A DNA stretch of 64,000 nucleotides, from assembly GCA_025924315.1 (NCBI GenBank), contig JAICIO010000002.1, positions 62,001 through 126,000 of the forward strand, written 5' to 3'. Made by a program: the position numbers and the translations under genes. Below, in pieces: positions 51,254 through 60,685 of the stretch. Below the pieces are notes generated by a model. That model did not search any database. It was not told where the DNA came from and worked only from the letters and a program-made list of their open reading frames with translations. Positions within the stretch are counted from its first letter, which is position 1. Each line of letters opens with the position of its first letter. The stretch comes from Phycisphaerae bacterium. Its GTDB lineage: Bacteria; Planctomycetota; Phycisphaerae; Tepidisphaerales; Tepidisphaeraceae.

Positions 51254-52673
51254 CGCGATCTCCCTGTTTGATCAACGGCGCGTAAATCACGGCTCGACAT
51301 CCGGCGTCCGGCTCGGAAGAAATTTCAAGTCGCCCGCCGAGGTGCGCCAAGCGCTGGCGGATGCTAAACAATCCAAATCCACCCCGCGAATAGTCGACCG
51401 GCGAATTCGTCGCAAAGCCACGGCCGTCGTCCTTCACAACGATGCGCAGCTCCGAATCGAGGCAGCGCACCTCCACTTCGCACCGCCGCGCATGCGCGTG
51501 TTTCACGATATTCATCAGCAATTCGCGCACGGAATGAAACAGTGCAATGCGCGTTTCTTCGGTGATCGGCTTGCGCTTTCGATCATCGCGCAGCGTGAAG
51601 GAAATGCCGTGATCTTCGCGAATGCGATCGCCGAGCCACTGGACCGCGGCGGCAAGGCCCAGCTCGTAAAGCACGGGCGGACTCAGCTGCGCCGTGAGAT
51701 TTCGCGTGTGGACGATCGAACGATCGATCAGCTCGTAAACTTCCTCTAGCCGCTTCTGCACCGGCTCTTCGCGCACGTCTCGTCGCAGACCGTCCAGCTT
51801 CATCTTCGACAGCGCCAGCATTTGCACGACGGCATCGTGTAAAACCTGCGCGATGCGGCGGCGCTCGCGCTCTTCCGCCATCATCAGTTCCGATGACAGC
51901 TCCTGCAGCCGCTCCTTTTGCTCGCGCGTCTCGGCCTCGGCGCGCTTACGCTCTGTCAGATCCAGCACAAACCCCACCACCTCTTCACGCGGCGGATCGA
52001 CGAGTGCGCAGCCGACCAGGACCGGAATGCGCTGGTTGAGCTCGACGAGATGATCCTTCTCATACGGCTCACACACGCCGTCGCATTTCAGTTGTTCGAC
52101 CGCCTTCTGATCGCGCTCCCGATGCTCGGGCGCCGAAGCGCTCTGCCAGTTGACGGCGCCCGCTTGCAAGTCGTCCTGAGCCTTGCCGACGAGCCGGAGC
52201 AATTCCGCATTCGCCCACGTGATGTTGCCTCGGATGTCGGAGAAGAACACGCCGATGAGATTGGCTTCGGCCAGTCGCTGAGCGCGCGCCTCGTTCCGCC
52301 GCGCGAGCATCGCCTCCGCGGCGCATCGGAAGTTGGCTCGCCGCAATGCGCCATTCAACGCGGCAATGAGCGTTCCGATGGCGATGAAGATGCATAACCG
52401 CGCGGCCAGCTCGACGCTGCTGATGGTCGCGATGCGCAATGGCGACACCAGAATGACCAGTATCGCCGCCGTGCCGAGGGCGACCGAGAGCAGGCCCGGG
52501 CCGGTCCCGCCATACCAGGAGCTGAACGCCACCGCGCCATAGAAAAGCAGGAACGGCGCGAGCGCGAGAATCGGATGTCGAATGAGCAATGCCAGCGCAG
52601 CGGCCACCGCTGTTGCAATGACGGCCGTTAGATACCGCCTCGTCACGGATTGAGGCTCGCTTGTCGGATGCAT
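51168..52673 (-). CDS. NarX/DegS-type sensor histidine kinase
   Basis: This 501-residue kinase has four membrane segments in a DUF4118-like N-terminal region (about 12-105) and a PAS domain (about 130-245, ANLIGVFFSDIRGNITWANA). A coiled-coil linker and a HisKA_3 dimerisation region with RRIAQVLHDAVVQ follow, then the HATPase domain (about 370-470, with HSVRELLMNIVKHAHARR and DDGRGFATNS). The last ~28 residues are encoded over the start of the response-regulator gene. Input signal unknown. Confidence 0.9.
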   Translation of the reverse strand: MHPTSEPQSVTRRYLTAVIATAVAAALALLIRHPILALAPFLLFYGAVAFSSWYGGTGPGLLSVALGTAAILVILVSPLRIATISSVELAARLCIFIAIGTLIAALNGALRRANFRCAAEAMLARRNEARAQRLAEANLIGVFFSDIRGNITWANAELLRLVGKAQDDLQAGAVNWQSASAPEHRERDQKAVEQLKCDGVCEPYEKDHLVELNQRIPVLVGCALVDPPREEVVGFVLDLTERKRAEAETREQKERLQELSSELMMAEERERRRIAQVLHDAVVQMLALSKMKLDGLRRDVREEPVQKRLEEVYELIDRSIVHTRNLTAQLSPPVLYELGLAAAVQWLGDRIREDHGISFTLRDDRKRKPITEETRIALFHSVRELLMNIVKHAHARRCEVEVRCLDSELRIVVKDDGRGFATNSPVDYSRGGFGLFSIRQRLAHLGGRLEISSEPDAGCRAVIYAPLIKQGDRDEHQDSVGRRSSIGAAGPAQHAGAIGRI

Positions 52674-52800
52674 GATGCGAGAGGCGCAGCTTATTCGGAT
52701 CGACCAATTTCAACTGCGCCGAAAAGTCGCTGCGGAAGGCGAGGATTTTCCTTGGCAACAGGGCGTGAGCTTTCCTTAGCCTCGCTGTTCGCGAGGAGGT

Positions 52801-52882
52801 CCGGCCGCAAGCGGCCGGGCTAACCAGGGCAATCGCATGTGAACCGTTTTGTGATCATATGAGTTCGAGCGGCCGGGCTAAA
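52801..52882. repeat. Family H repeat (copy 2), paired GCGGCCGGGCTAA words
   Basis: CCGGCCGCAAGCGGCCGGGC at the left and GAGCGGCCGGGCTAA at the right. The words are direct repeats rather than a clean palindrome. It lies upstream of the tRNA gene. Confidence 0.55.
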
Positions 52883-52935
52883 CGAGCGTTTTTGACTGAT
52901 ATTGCCGGCTCGACTATCGTCTGATGACGACCGCC

Positions 52936-53022
52936 GGAGGAGTGGCAGAGCGGTTTAATGCGCCGGTCTTGAAAACCGGTGAGCCCGCAAGGGTTCCAGG
53001 GGTTCGAATCCCTTCTCCTCCG
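52936..53022 (+). tRNA. tRNA-Ser (UGA anticodon)
   Basis: The 87-base gene has acceptor arms GGAGGAG and CTCCTCC with discriminator G. The anticodon stem CCGGT/ACCGG encloses loop CTTGAAA (anticodon TGA), and the long variable arm typical of tRNA-Ser (GAGCCCGCAAGGGTTC) is present. The T arm is GGGGTTCGAATCCC. CCA is not encoded. I looked for an att-type copy of its 3' end and saw none. Confidence 0.95.
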
Positions 53023-53112
53023 TTCGACTCGCTGCGCGACTCGATTGAGCTCGTCGAAGTCTCGCTCACGGCAGGCCGGACGATTTCATTCGTCGCTCGC
53101 CTGGCGTGCCCG

Positions 53113-55554
53113 CTATTTTGGAAACGGCGCGTCGTGCTGGGCGGCCTGCCAGGCTAAGGCTGCGAGAAACGCCGTGTTATACTGAAGGTCGTCGGGCTGC
53201 AGGCGCTCATACACATCCGCGTTCGAGTGATGCGTGCGCGAGTCGTATTCGATCGCATCCTGCATAAAGTTGAAGCTCGGCACCTGGATCTTGAGGAACG
53301 AATTCTCGTCTTCTCCCCCAACGTCCCAGGGCGACACCGTCGTCGTTCCCATTTCGCGAAACGGTGAGATCCATCGATTCAGCACTGCGTCGGCCGCCCG
53401 GTCACTGGGATTGAAGATGCCACGGATCTTGCCTGTGCCACCATCCAGGTTGAAGTAGGCCACTATGTGTTCCTGTTCTAAAGGCTGCGTGGCGGAATTG
53501 CCTTCTCGAGATCGAGCGTGCTGCGTTGCATACGCTCCAGAGCCAAGCGCTCCCTGTTCCTCGCCCGTCCAAAGACCGATTCGAATCGTCCGCCGTGGCT
53601 TAAGGTCCAGGGCTTTGATGATCCGCATGGCCTCCATCAGCATCGCTGCGCCGGCGGCGTTGTCCGTGGCGCCGGTCGCGTAGGTCCAGGAATCGAGATG
53701 AGCGCCGAACATCACGACCTCATGCTTTAGCTTTTCGTCCGTCCCGGGAATCTCCGCGATCACATTCGAGACGCGCGCATTGTCATAGAACTTGTTCTGC
53801 ACCTCGAGTTCGAGTGTCACCGGAATGTTCTTTTCGAGAATGCGCGCCACGCGGCCATACGATTCGGCACTGACGTCTACGATCGGTAATGGACCGACAT
53901 GACCGGACATGAAAATCGTCCCGCCGTCGCCTGGGGCCGCGTAAAGTAGCGCCGCGACTTGCTCCTTTGCTAACCAATCCCGCGATTCCGCATCGTCCAA
54001 AATCCTGTCGGTAAAACGAAGTTCCTCCACTTCACGACATTTCAGATTTGGGGGAGGCTGTGGCGCGGCGAGGCGGGCCGAGTGCTCATCACTCTCGCGC
54101 GTCGCCTCTGGCGTGAAGTGCGCGGGTGTTGGCCGTGGTGGGTCGAGAAGCAGGAATGCGTTCTTCAGTTTTCCGCTATAGCGTTTCATGTCCGCCAGCG
54201 AGTGAACATCAAATCGAATCGCGGGACCGGAGATACGGCCGTTGGTGCCGGGTGAGCAGACCACCGGCGCGGCTTGAAGCACAAATGCCTGTGGAGTGAC
54301 GGCGCGGAACGTGAACTCTTCGTTCGTCCATCCGCGGGCGGATCCCCACGGCTCTAAACGCGCAGCGCTAATACCCCACGACTGCAGCCTTTCCACCGCC
54401 CACTTGCCGGCCGCCTCAGTACTCGGCGAACCGGTAAGCCGTGGTCCATAAACGTCCGCCAGCCAACTGGCGGTGTCCATGACTTTTGAATGCCCGAGCA
54501 CCTCCGCTTCGATGCGCTTCACCGTCCCGGCGTCGATCTCCGCGTATTCCGCATTTGAAGGCCGACTCGAGGACGAAGCAGCGGATGTCGTTTTGTCAAA
54601 GATGTGACAATCGGTGTGTACGTTGTCCAATCGAAAGGCGATGTCGTTCTCACCAAACTCGACGCGCTTCAACTCGCACGTAACGGTGTGAATCGGCTGT
54701 GTCGACGCTTCGTCAATGAACAATCGTGGTCGGGCATAATACGCGGTCACGCACCGCCCGGGAAGCCAGATCCCTGCGCTATCGTAGATTTTCCAATTTT
54801 CACAATGCATGTGGCTCACGCGCTGGCCGAGGACATTCCACTGCTCGCTCTCCGCGACCGCGTATCCGTGTTTCGCATCGAGCAGAAAAGTAGCGGTGCG
54901 CGTCGCCTTGATATCCGCGCGCGGAGGGTCAAGCCCAGCCCTTTGCTCGGCGGCCATATCATCGCTGATGCGAAACGTCACGCGAACGTCGTCGCCGACT
55001 CGCTCGACCTTGGTTAAATCGCCTTCCGCCGCATAGTGCAACGCCGCAGGTTCGAGAGCGGTGAATCGGCCGAGCTGCGCTCCGTAGTCCGGGGCCCAAA
55101 TACCAGCGGCCTCCAGGTAAGGCCACCGGAATGGTCTGGCGCCCAGAGTGGAGACATCGAGCAATGCGCATTTTCTGATTGTTCCGCCGGTATCGCGCCG
55201 CTCGATCGTCTGGCCATCGAAGGTGGCCTCGTTGTCGTACGTTTTGTGATCGGCATCATAATTCTCACGCCGATAAAAAAAGCCTCCTCTGAAGTCGACA
55301 GAAGTCGTCATCCTCGGGCTGTAATCCCAGTTGGCGAGTGTCCCGGTGCATGTCTCGGTCGACTCGAGGTAAACCGCGCGGAGCGATGACCGTTGTTTCT
55401 CTAATTGCCGAAGCACCTCTGCCGGAAGTGCGATGCCCCCATTCGAGTCCTGCGTGGAGGGCAGTTCGGCGGCGGCAGCACTGGCTACGAGCAAAGCGGA
55501 CAGAGCGATGACCGCGAGAGTGTTCATCCGGCGGATTTGAGGCGTGTGAGACAC
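53113..55554 (-). CDS. Exported M28-family zinc peptidase
   Basis: From the GTG at 55554 (AAGGAGGG upstream) the product has 813 residues with a Sec signal (RRMNTLAVIALSALLVASAAA). The N-terminal ~330 residues are a beta-rich domain of unknown type. The M28 domain at the C-terminal half has HLDSWTYATGATDNAAGA, TGEEQGALGSG and HHSNADVYERL, which give the zinc ligands and the catalytic Glu. A PA-type insert sits before it. It is likely an extracellular or periplasmic aminopeptidase or carboxypeptidase. The tRNA-Ser gene is convergent with it, 90 bases away. Confidence 0.85.
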   Translation of the reverse strand: MSHTPQIRRMNTLAVIALSALLVASAAAAELPSTQDSNGGIALPAEVLRQLEKQRSSLRAVYLESTETCTGTLANWDYSPRMTTSVDFRGGFFYRRENYDADHKTYDNEATFDGQTIERRDTGGTIRKCALLDVSTLGARPFRWPYLEAAGIWAPDYGAQLGRFTALEPAALHYAAEGDLTKVERVGDDVRVTFRISDDMAAEQRAGLDPPRADIKATRTATFLLDAKHGYAVAESEQWNVLGQRVSHMHCENWKIYDSAGIWLPGRCVTAYYARPRLFIDEASTQPIHTVTCELKRVEFGENDIAFRLDNVHTDCHIFDKTTSAASSSSRPSNAEYAEIDAGTVKRIEAEVLGHSKVMDTASWLADVYGPRLTGSPSTEAAGKWAVERLQSWGISAARLEPWGSARGWTNEEFTFRAVTPQAFVLQAAPVVCSPGTNGRISGPAIRFDVHSLADMKRYSGKLKNAFLLLDPPRPTPAHFTPEATRESDEHSARLAAPQPPPNLKCREVEELRFTDRILDDAESRDWLAKEQVAALLYAAPGDGGTIFMSGHVGPLPIVDVSAESYGRVARILEKNIPVTLELEVQNKFYDNARVSNVIAEIPGTDEKLKHEVVMFGAHLDSWTYATGATDNAAGAAMLMEAMRIIKALDLKPRRTIRIGLWTGEEQGALGSGAYATQHARSREGNSATQPLEQEHIVAYFNLDGGTGKIRGIFNPSDRAADAVLNRWISPFREMGTTTVSPWDVGGEDENSFLKIQVPSFNFMQDAIEYDSRTHHSNADVYERLQPDDLQYNTAFLAALAWQAAQHDAPFPK

Positions 55555-55977
55555 ATTCCCTCCTTCACACATGAATATGGCCGATACGGGGACGGGAAGA
55601 CATAATTCTCGCCCAGCCTACTTGGTACAGCAACGGCGTCGGGGCAATCCCGACGCAACGTGGTCGCGGGCGAAACCCAAGCGCTCGGTCAGGGGCGGCC
55701 AGGACTTCCGCATTTCCTTACTACGATTGTCGTGATGAGGATGAATTTTCGACCTTTTACGCCGAAAATCAGCGGCGAGCAGGTCAAAACCGCCTCGCTC
55801 AAAGTGCAAAAAGATTTATTTTTAGGGGTTGAAGTGGTTGATCGAGGTAGCAATTCGACCTAATTAGTTCCCCACACATTTTGCGTCGGAGGCCTGGAGC
55901 TGTTCGGGCTGGGCTTCAATCGGGCTTTGCCTCTGTGACGTGCAACGTTGTCCCTCTTTGTCCAAGAAGGGTTGGTC
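55555..55977. other. Intergenic region, no gene seen
   Basis: About 420 bases between the divergent peptidase and RTX/beta-helix genes. A short frame at 55660-55863 has no recognisable features. An AT-rich stretch (AAAAAGATTTATTTTTAGGG, about 55807-55827) may belong to a promoter. Confidence 0.4.
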
Positions 55978-58698
55978 ATGCAGGATTTCTCCCTTCGCGC
56001 CTGGCGCGGGTGCGCGAATTTTTTCACGAGCGGGGCCGTACGGATTGGCCGGCTTGTGCGCAGCGTTTTTTCGTTTCTCACGCCTTCACAGAAGATCCAA
56101 CTGGCGGTCGAACAGACCCTCGCACAGCTTCGTGGGTCGGTCGTCTGCTTTGAAGGATTGGAAGACCGGCAACTGTTCGCGGGGATCTCGCTCAGTGGAA
56201 GCGTCCTCACCATCACGGGTAACAGCAGCGGAAAGAATACGCTCGGGGCGAATTACAACTCCGCCGGGCAACTTGTCGCGCAGTTCAACTCGACCACCAA
56301 GACCTACAGCGCCAGCAGCGTGTCATCGGTCAATATTGTCGGCGGTTCGAGCGGCGACTATCTCTACCTCACCTCCGCGACGACCAAGCCCGGCACGTTC
56401 CACGCCGGCGGCGGGAACGACACCGTCTGGGCGGGCAGCGGCAACGACACGATTTATGGTGAAGCCGGCGACGACTCTTTGAACGGTCGCGGCGGAAACG
56501 ACGTGATCTACGGCGGCGACGGAAACGACGCCATCGATGGCGGGAGCGGCACGAACAGCATCACCGCCGGCAATCCGTCGACCACAACGACCACGCCAAC
56601 GCCGGCGCCGACCGGAAGCACCAGCAGCGGCACCACCGATCCCACCAAGCCGTATCCGCCGGTGTCACCGACCAATCTCGCGGCGAGCTCGGCGTCTTCG
56701 ACGTCGATCAAGCTGACGTGGAGTGACAACACCAACCGTGAGCTCGGTTACAAGGTCGAGCGCAGCACGGATGGCAGCACATGGTCGCAGATTGCCACGA
56801 CCGGCGCGAGCATCGCGACGTACACCAACACCGGCCTGACCAGTGGCAAGAAGTACTACTACCGCGTCCGCGCCTACAACGAGTATGGCAACAGCTCGTA
56901 CACGAACACGGCGTCGGCGACGCCCGGCAGCAGCACGACGACCACCGGTGGATCGACCGGCGGCACGACCAGCGGCGGGACGATCATCCCGCACGATGCG
57001 AATGCGTCCTCGCCCAACGCAGTCATCTCGATGCTCGCCGGCAGCGCTAACGCGGGCATTCCCATTACCGTCAACGCGATGAGCTCAAGCCTCGGCAGCG
57101 GCACGCCGCTGACCGCGCGCTACGAATGGGACTTCGGCGACTCCAATGGCAAGTACAACAAGCTTGTCGGTTTCAACGCCGCTCACATTTACGACAACGC
57201 CGGCACCTACACGATCACGCTGAAGATCATCAACGAATCCGGCAAGATCGACACCGCCACGCGAAGCGTGTCGATCGCGTCCGCCAATCGCAAGACGATT
57301 TACGTCTCGGCCGCGGGCAACGACAACAATAGCGGAACCTCCAGTTCCAGCCCGGTGAAGACCATGTCGCGCGCCGATGCGATCCTCGGCGATAATAGCA
57401 ACTACGAGGTTCTCTTCCGCCGGGGCGATACGTTCACAACGACGACCGGCATCAATTTCGGCGGCGACAACGTCGTCATCGGCGCCTATGGCACCGGGTC
57501 GATGCCCGTCCTGAAATACAACGGCCCGCAGTCGTACGATGCGATCATCTGGGCTCGCGGTGGAAGCACCGGCGCGACCGTGCAGGACATTACCTTCGAC
57601 ACGATCTACACCGGCTCTGACTCGAGCAACATGCCCAACGCGCTGGCCGCCAGCGGAACCAACTTCGCCGCGCGAAATTGCCAGTTCCTGAATGTCGGGT
57701 ATGCATTCAACGGCAACATGTACACACACGGCCTGCTGCTGCAGGACAACGACGCCCCATCGATCACCGGCATCAAGTCGTACTTCGCCTGGATCGAAGG
57801 CGATGATCTCAGCATCATCGGCAACAAGGTCGCGAACTCCACCCGCGAGCACATTGTGCGGGCCGAGGACGTCAATCACGTTCTTCTCGCGTACAACGAC
57901 TTCACCAACCTCAACCGCACCAGCGTCGATCAGTACGACAGCAACAAAGGGTGCATGACGATCCACAAGGGCAACTATGTCTGGATCGCCAACAACACGA
58001 TCAACGACGGTCCGCTGAGCGTTGGGCCTCTCGGTCAGACCAACGGTCTGAACGACACCGGCGCCCGCATGAATTACACCGTCGTCGAAAACAACAAGAT
58101 CAACGCGGAAACGCTCGTGTTGCACGGCGCGCAGCACGTGATGTTCCGCAACAACATCTCGACGATGGACGGCGACGTCGCCTACACCATCGACGGGTAT
58201 AACAGCCAGTACAACCGTGAAGTGGTGGACCTCAACCTCTACAACAACACGGCCACCGAAAGCCAGGCCGAAGGCAATTTCATCAAGGTGCAGGGCGATG
58301 TGAACGGGATCAATCTCGTGAACAATCTCTACGTCGCGCCGAATGAACAAACCGGCGCCAATCGCGCGGCCCCGGTGTATGTCAACGACACGAGCCTCTC
58401 CAGCTTCCACGTTGTGACCAACAACGTCTGGAGCATCGGTTCGATCCTGGCCTACGCACAAGGCGGGATCAACTACATCTGGCCGAGCTGGTCCAGTTCC
58501 GCCGGCTACCAGACGCCGACCGAATGGAACGGCATCAGCCAGGTCGGCACCGACGTCTTCTCAAAGGTGACGCTCAGCGGATACACGCCCTCCAGCGTCG
58601 CCGCCAACGAAGGCACCTGGACTCCCGGTGTGTTCTACGACTACTACGGCAAGCTCCGCCCAACCACCGGCATCGCCGCGGGTGCGGTAGAAGCGTAA
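55978..58698 (+). CDS. Exported RTX/FN3/PKD protein with beta-helix domain
   Basis: The ATG at 55978 follows AAGAAGGGTTGGTC and gives 906 residues. The N-terminus carries the planctomycete motif FEGLEDRQLFAG (about residues 59-70). RTX nonapeptides follow (GGGNDTVWAGSGNDTIYG, then GGNDVIYGGDGND; calcium-binding), then a fibronectin type III domain, a PKD domain (YEWDFGDSNGKYN) and a right-handed beta-helix-like C-terminal half of about 430 residues. The order suggests a surface polysaccharide-binding or lyase protein; no catalytic residue can be named. Confidence 0.85.
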   Translation: MQDFSLRAWRGCANFFTSGAVRIGRLVRSVFSFLTPSQKIQLAVEQTLAQLRGSVVCFEGLEDRQLFAGISLSGSVLTITGNSSGKNTLGANYNSAGQLVAQFNSTTKTYSASSVSSVNIVGGSSGDYLYLTSATTKPGTFHAGGGNDTVWAGSGNDTIYGEAGDDSLNGRGGNDVIYGGDGNDAIDGGSGTNSITAGNPSTTTTTPTPAPTGSTSSGTTDPTKPYPPVSPTNLAASSASSTSIKLTWSDNTNRELGYKVERSTDGSTWSQIATTGASIATYTNTGLTSGKKYYYRVRAYNEYGNSSYTNTASATPGSSTTTTGGSTGGTTSGGTIIPHDANASSPNAVISMLAGSANAGIPITVNAMSSSLGSGTPLTARYEWDFGDSNGKYNKLVGFNAAHIYDNAGTYTITLKIINESGKIDTATRSVSIASANRKTIYVSAAGNDNNSGTSSSSPVKTMSRADAILGDNSNYEVLFRRGDTFTTTTGINFGGDNVVIGAYGTGSMPVLKYNGPQSYDAIIWARGGSTGATVQDITFDTIYTGSDSSNMPNALAASGTNFAARNCQFLNVGYAFNGNMYTHGLLLQDNDAPSITGIKSYFAWIEGDDLSIIGNKVANSTREHIVRAEDVNHVLLAYNDFTNLNRTSVDQYDSNKGCMTIHKGNYVWIANNTINDGPLSVGPLGQTNGLNDTGARMNYTVVENNKINAETLVLHGAQHVMFRNNISTMDGDVAYTIDGYNSQYNREVVDLNLYNNTATESQAEGNFIKVQGDVNGINLVNNLYVAPNEQTGANRAAPVYVNDTSLSSFHVVTNNVWSIGSILAYAQGGINYIWPSWSSSAGYQTPTEWNGISQVGTDVFSKVTLSGYTPSSVAANEGTWTPGVFYDYYGKLRPTTGIAAGAVEA

Positions 58699-58856
58699 AT
58701 CGAATCATCGCGAAGATTGAATCGAGCACCGCCCGAGGCACGCATGTCGCGGGCGGTGCTTTTGTTTCTATCGGGGATTGCTCAACGCATTTGGAAGATC
58801 GCCGCGAGAAATGGCCGATAACACGGATGCCGCCTGACGCCGGCGCATCGATCTTG

Positions 58857-58929
58857 TAGGGTCCGCTTCAGCGGACCGGTTACTCCGTCGTCAGGAAAAG
58901 AAATAACCGATCCGCTGAAGCGGACCCTA
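58857..58929. repeat. Family A palindromic repeat (copy 4)
   Basis: TAGGGTCCGCTTCAGCGGAC pairs with GATCCGCTGAAGCGGACCCT. It lies between the RTX protein and the asparagine-synthase-like gene. Confidence 0.9.
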
Positions 58930-58999
58930 CTAGAGCCGAAATCGGTCGTAACCCGTTGCACGTGCGAATTGTGCTTCGGCGCGTATCTTGGTTGACAGA

Positions 59000-60547
59000 A
59001 TGAATCATCCTTTTATTGCAATTGAAGCAAACGCCGGAAAACCGCGGGTTCGTGGCGCGACGCAGGCATCGCTCGGGCACTCCTACGCCGGCCCCGATCC
59101 GTCGAATCGCCAAGGCGTCTTCGCGGAGTGGAAATGGGATGGCGAGCAACTTGAAGCGACAACCGATCGACTCGGATTCTACAACCTGTATTACTACGGC
59201 GACGGCGACGGCGTGATGGTTTCGCCGTCGATCATTCAGCTCATCGCGCAAGGCGCGCCAACGGAGTGGGATGACGCGGCGCTCGGCGTGTTCTTCAACA
59301 TCGGATTCTTCATCGACGAAGAAACGCCCTTCGCAAAGATCAAATCCCTTCCACCGAACGGAAAGCTCGTGTGGCGGCCGGGATCGCTCACGGTTACGGG
59401 CGAGGTCGAGATCCCGCCCGAAACGCGGCTGAATCGCAAGCAGGCGATCGAAGGCTTCGCCGAACTCTTTCGCGAATCGACACGCCGCGCGATCGCCAGT
59501 TGCACCGACAAATACATTTGCCCCCTGAGCGGCGGGCGCGATTCGCGGCACATCGTGCTGGAGATGAAGGCGCAGAACAAGCTGCCCGAGCGCTGCATCA
59601 CGTATAACTATTCGGTCGGCGCGCTCGACGCCGAAGCGACCAGCGCGAAGATGGTGGCCGACGCCATCGGCGCGAAGCACGAAATCATCCACGGCAGCAA
59701 ATCGTCGCTGCGCGACAATCTCCGCGCGGTGCTGTTCACGGATCTGTGCTCGGACGAGCATTTCCAGATGACGCCGCTGCGCGATTACACGATCAAGCAT
59801 CAGCCGCTGTTCACGTTCGACGGCATCGGCGGAGACGTGCTCTCGCGCAGCAAGGGTTTCGCCCGCGCGAATCTTCACGAGGCCTGCCGCCAGGGCAAAT
59901 GGACCGAAGTGGCCGCGGATTTCGTCAAAGGTCATCGCACGCTCGTGCGCTGGTCGGCCGCGGACGAAATGAATGCAGCCGTTGCCGAGCGCCGCTTCGG
60001 GCAGTCCGCCGCCATCGAGCGCATCGCCGAAAGCCTGGCAAAGTTCGAATCGGCCGCGCATCCCGTCACCGCGTTTCTCTTCAACAGCCGAACGCGCCGC
60101 GAGATTTCACTCGTCACCACCGCCGTCCTCTCCCACGCGAAGGTGCTCTGCCCGTTCCTCGACCATCAGTTGGTTACGTTCCTCCAGTCTTTACCGGCTG
60201 AAATAACCGCCGATGCGAAACTTCATGACGAGACGACCAAGACCTCATATCCCGAGTATGCGAACATTCCGTACTGCGATGAGTTGAAGATCAATTCCGC
60301 CGGACACCGTCACGGCCTGCTTTGGCGGATGAAGCGCACCCAGGAAGCGATCGCCGCGATGATAGATATCCGCCCGAGCCTTGGCTATTCCGAATTCCTC
60401 ACCCAGGCCCGCATGCTCTACGACCGCGAACGCCGCCACCAATACATCCACCGGGTGCACTTCATCGCGCTGCAAGCCTGCGACAACCCCAAGACAGCGC
60501 AGCGCATGCTCAATGCTCTCGATAAAATGGACCGCGCCGCCGTCTGA
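59000..60547 (+). CDS. Asparagine-synthase-like amidotransferase without the N-terminal cysteine
   Basis: This 515-residue protein has a divergent glutamine-amidotransferase-like N-terminal half (starts MNHPFIAIEANAGKP) and a synthetase half with PP-loop SGGRDSR. Asparagine synthetase needs Cys at position 2 for glutaminase activity, and here it is Asn, so it would use free ammonia or another nucleophile. C-terminal features (ATSAKMVADAIGAKHEII, FDGIGGDVLS) match the synthase fold. Such proteins also occur in peptide-modifying or beta-lactam-type pathways. The next gene encodes a PEP-CTERM protein. Confidence 0.8.
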   Translation: MNHPFIAIEANAGKPRVRGATQASLGHSYAGPDPSNRQGVFAEWKWDGEQLEATTDRLGFYNLYYYGDGDGVMVSPSIIQLIAQGAPTEWDDAALGVFFNIGFFIDEETPFAKIKSLPPNGKLVWRPGSLTVTGEVEIPPETRLNRKQAIEGFAELFRESTRRAIASCTDKYICPLSGGRDSRHIVLEMKAQNKLPERCITYNYSVGALDAEATSAKMVADAIGAKHEIIHGSKSSLRDNLRAVLFTDLCSDEHFQMTPLRDYTIKHQPLFTFDGIGGDVLSRSKGFARANLHEACRQGKWTEVAADFVKGHRTLVRWSAADEMNAAVAERRFGQSAAIERIAESLAKFESAAHPVTAFLFNSRTRREISLVTTAVLSHAKVLCPFLDHQLVTFLQSLPAEITADAKLHDETTKTSYPEYANIPYCDELKINSAGHRHGLLWRMKRTQEAIAAMIDIRPSLGYSEFLTQARMLYDRERRHQYIHRVHFIALQACDNPKTAQRMLNALDKMDRAAV

Positions 60548-60685
60548 TGCGCAATGAGAGCGAGACCAGACTCGCAATATTCCGCATCGAATTGAAATGT
60601 CTAGACCCGTCGCTTAAATTGTCTTCCAATGTGGGGGTCTCCGCAGGAGGGGCCACTCCCCGTTTGTTCGTCAGGGAGAATTCCT

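Noticed and set aside
52936-53022. tRNA-Ser as an integration site for an island
   Set aside because: No integrase is next to it and no second copy of the 3' end of the tRNA was found.
57085-58461. Long minus-strand open frame opposite the beta-helix protein
   Set aside because: It is an antisense shadow of Val/Asp/His-rich composition without start signal or domain.
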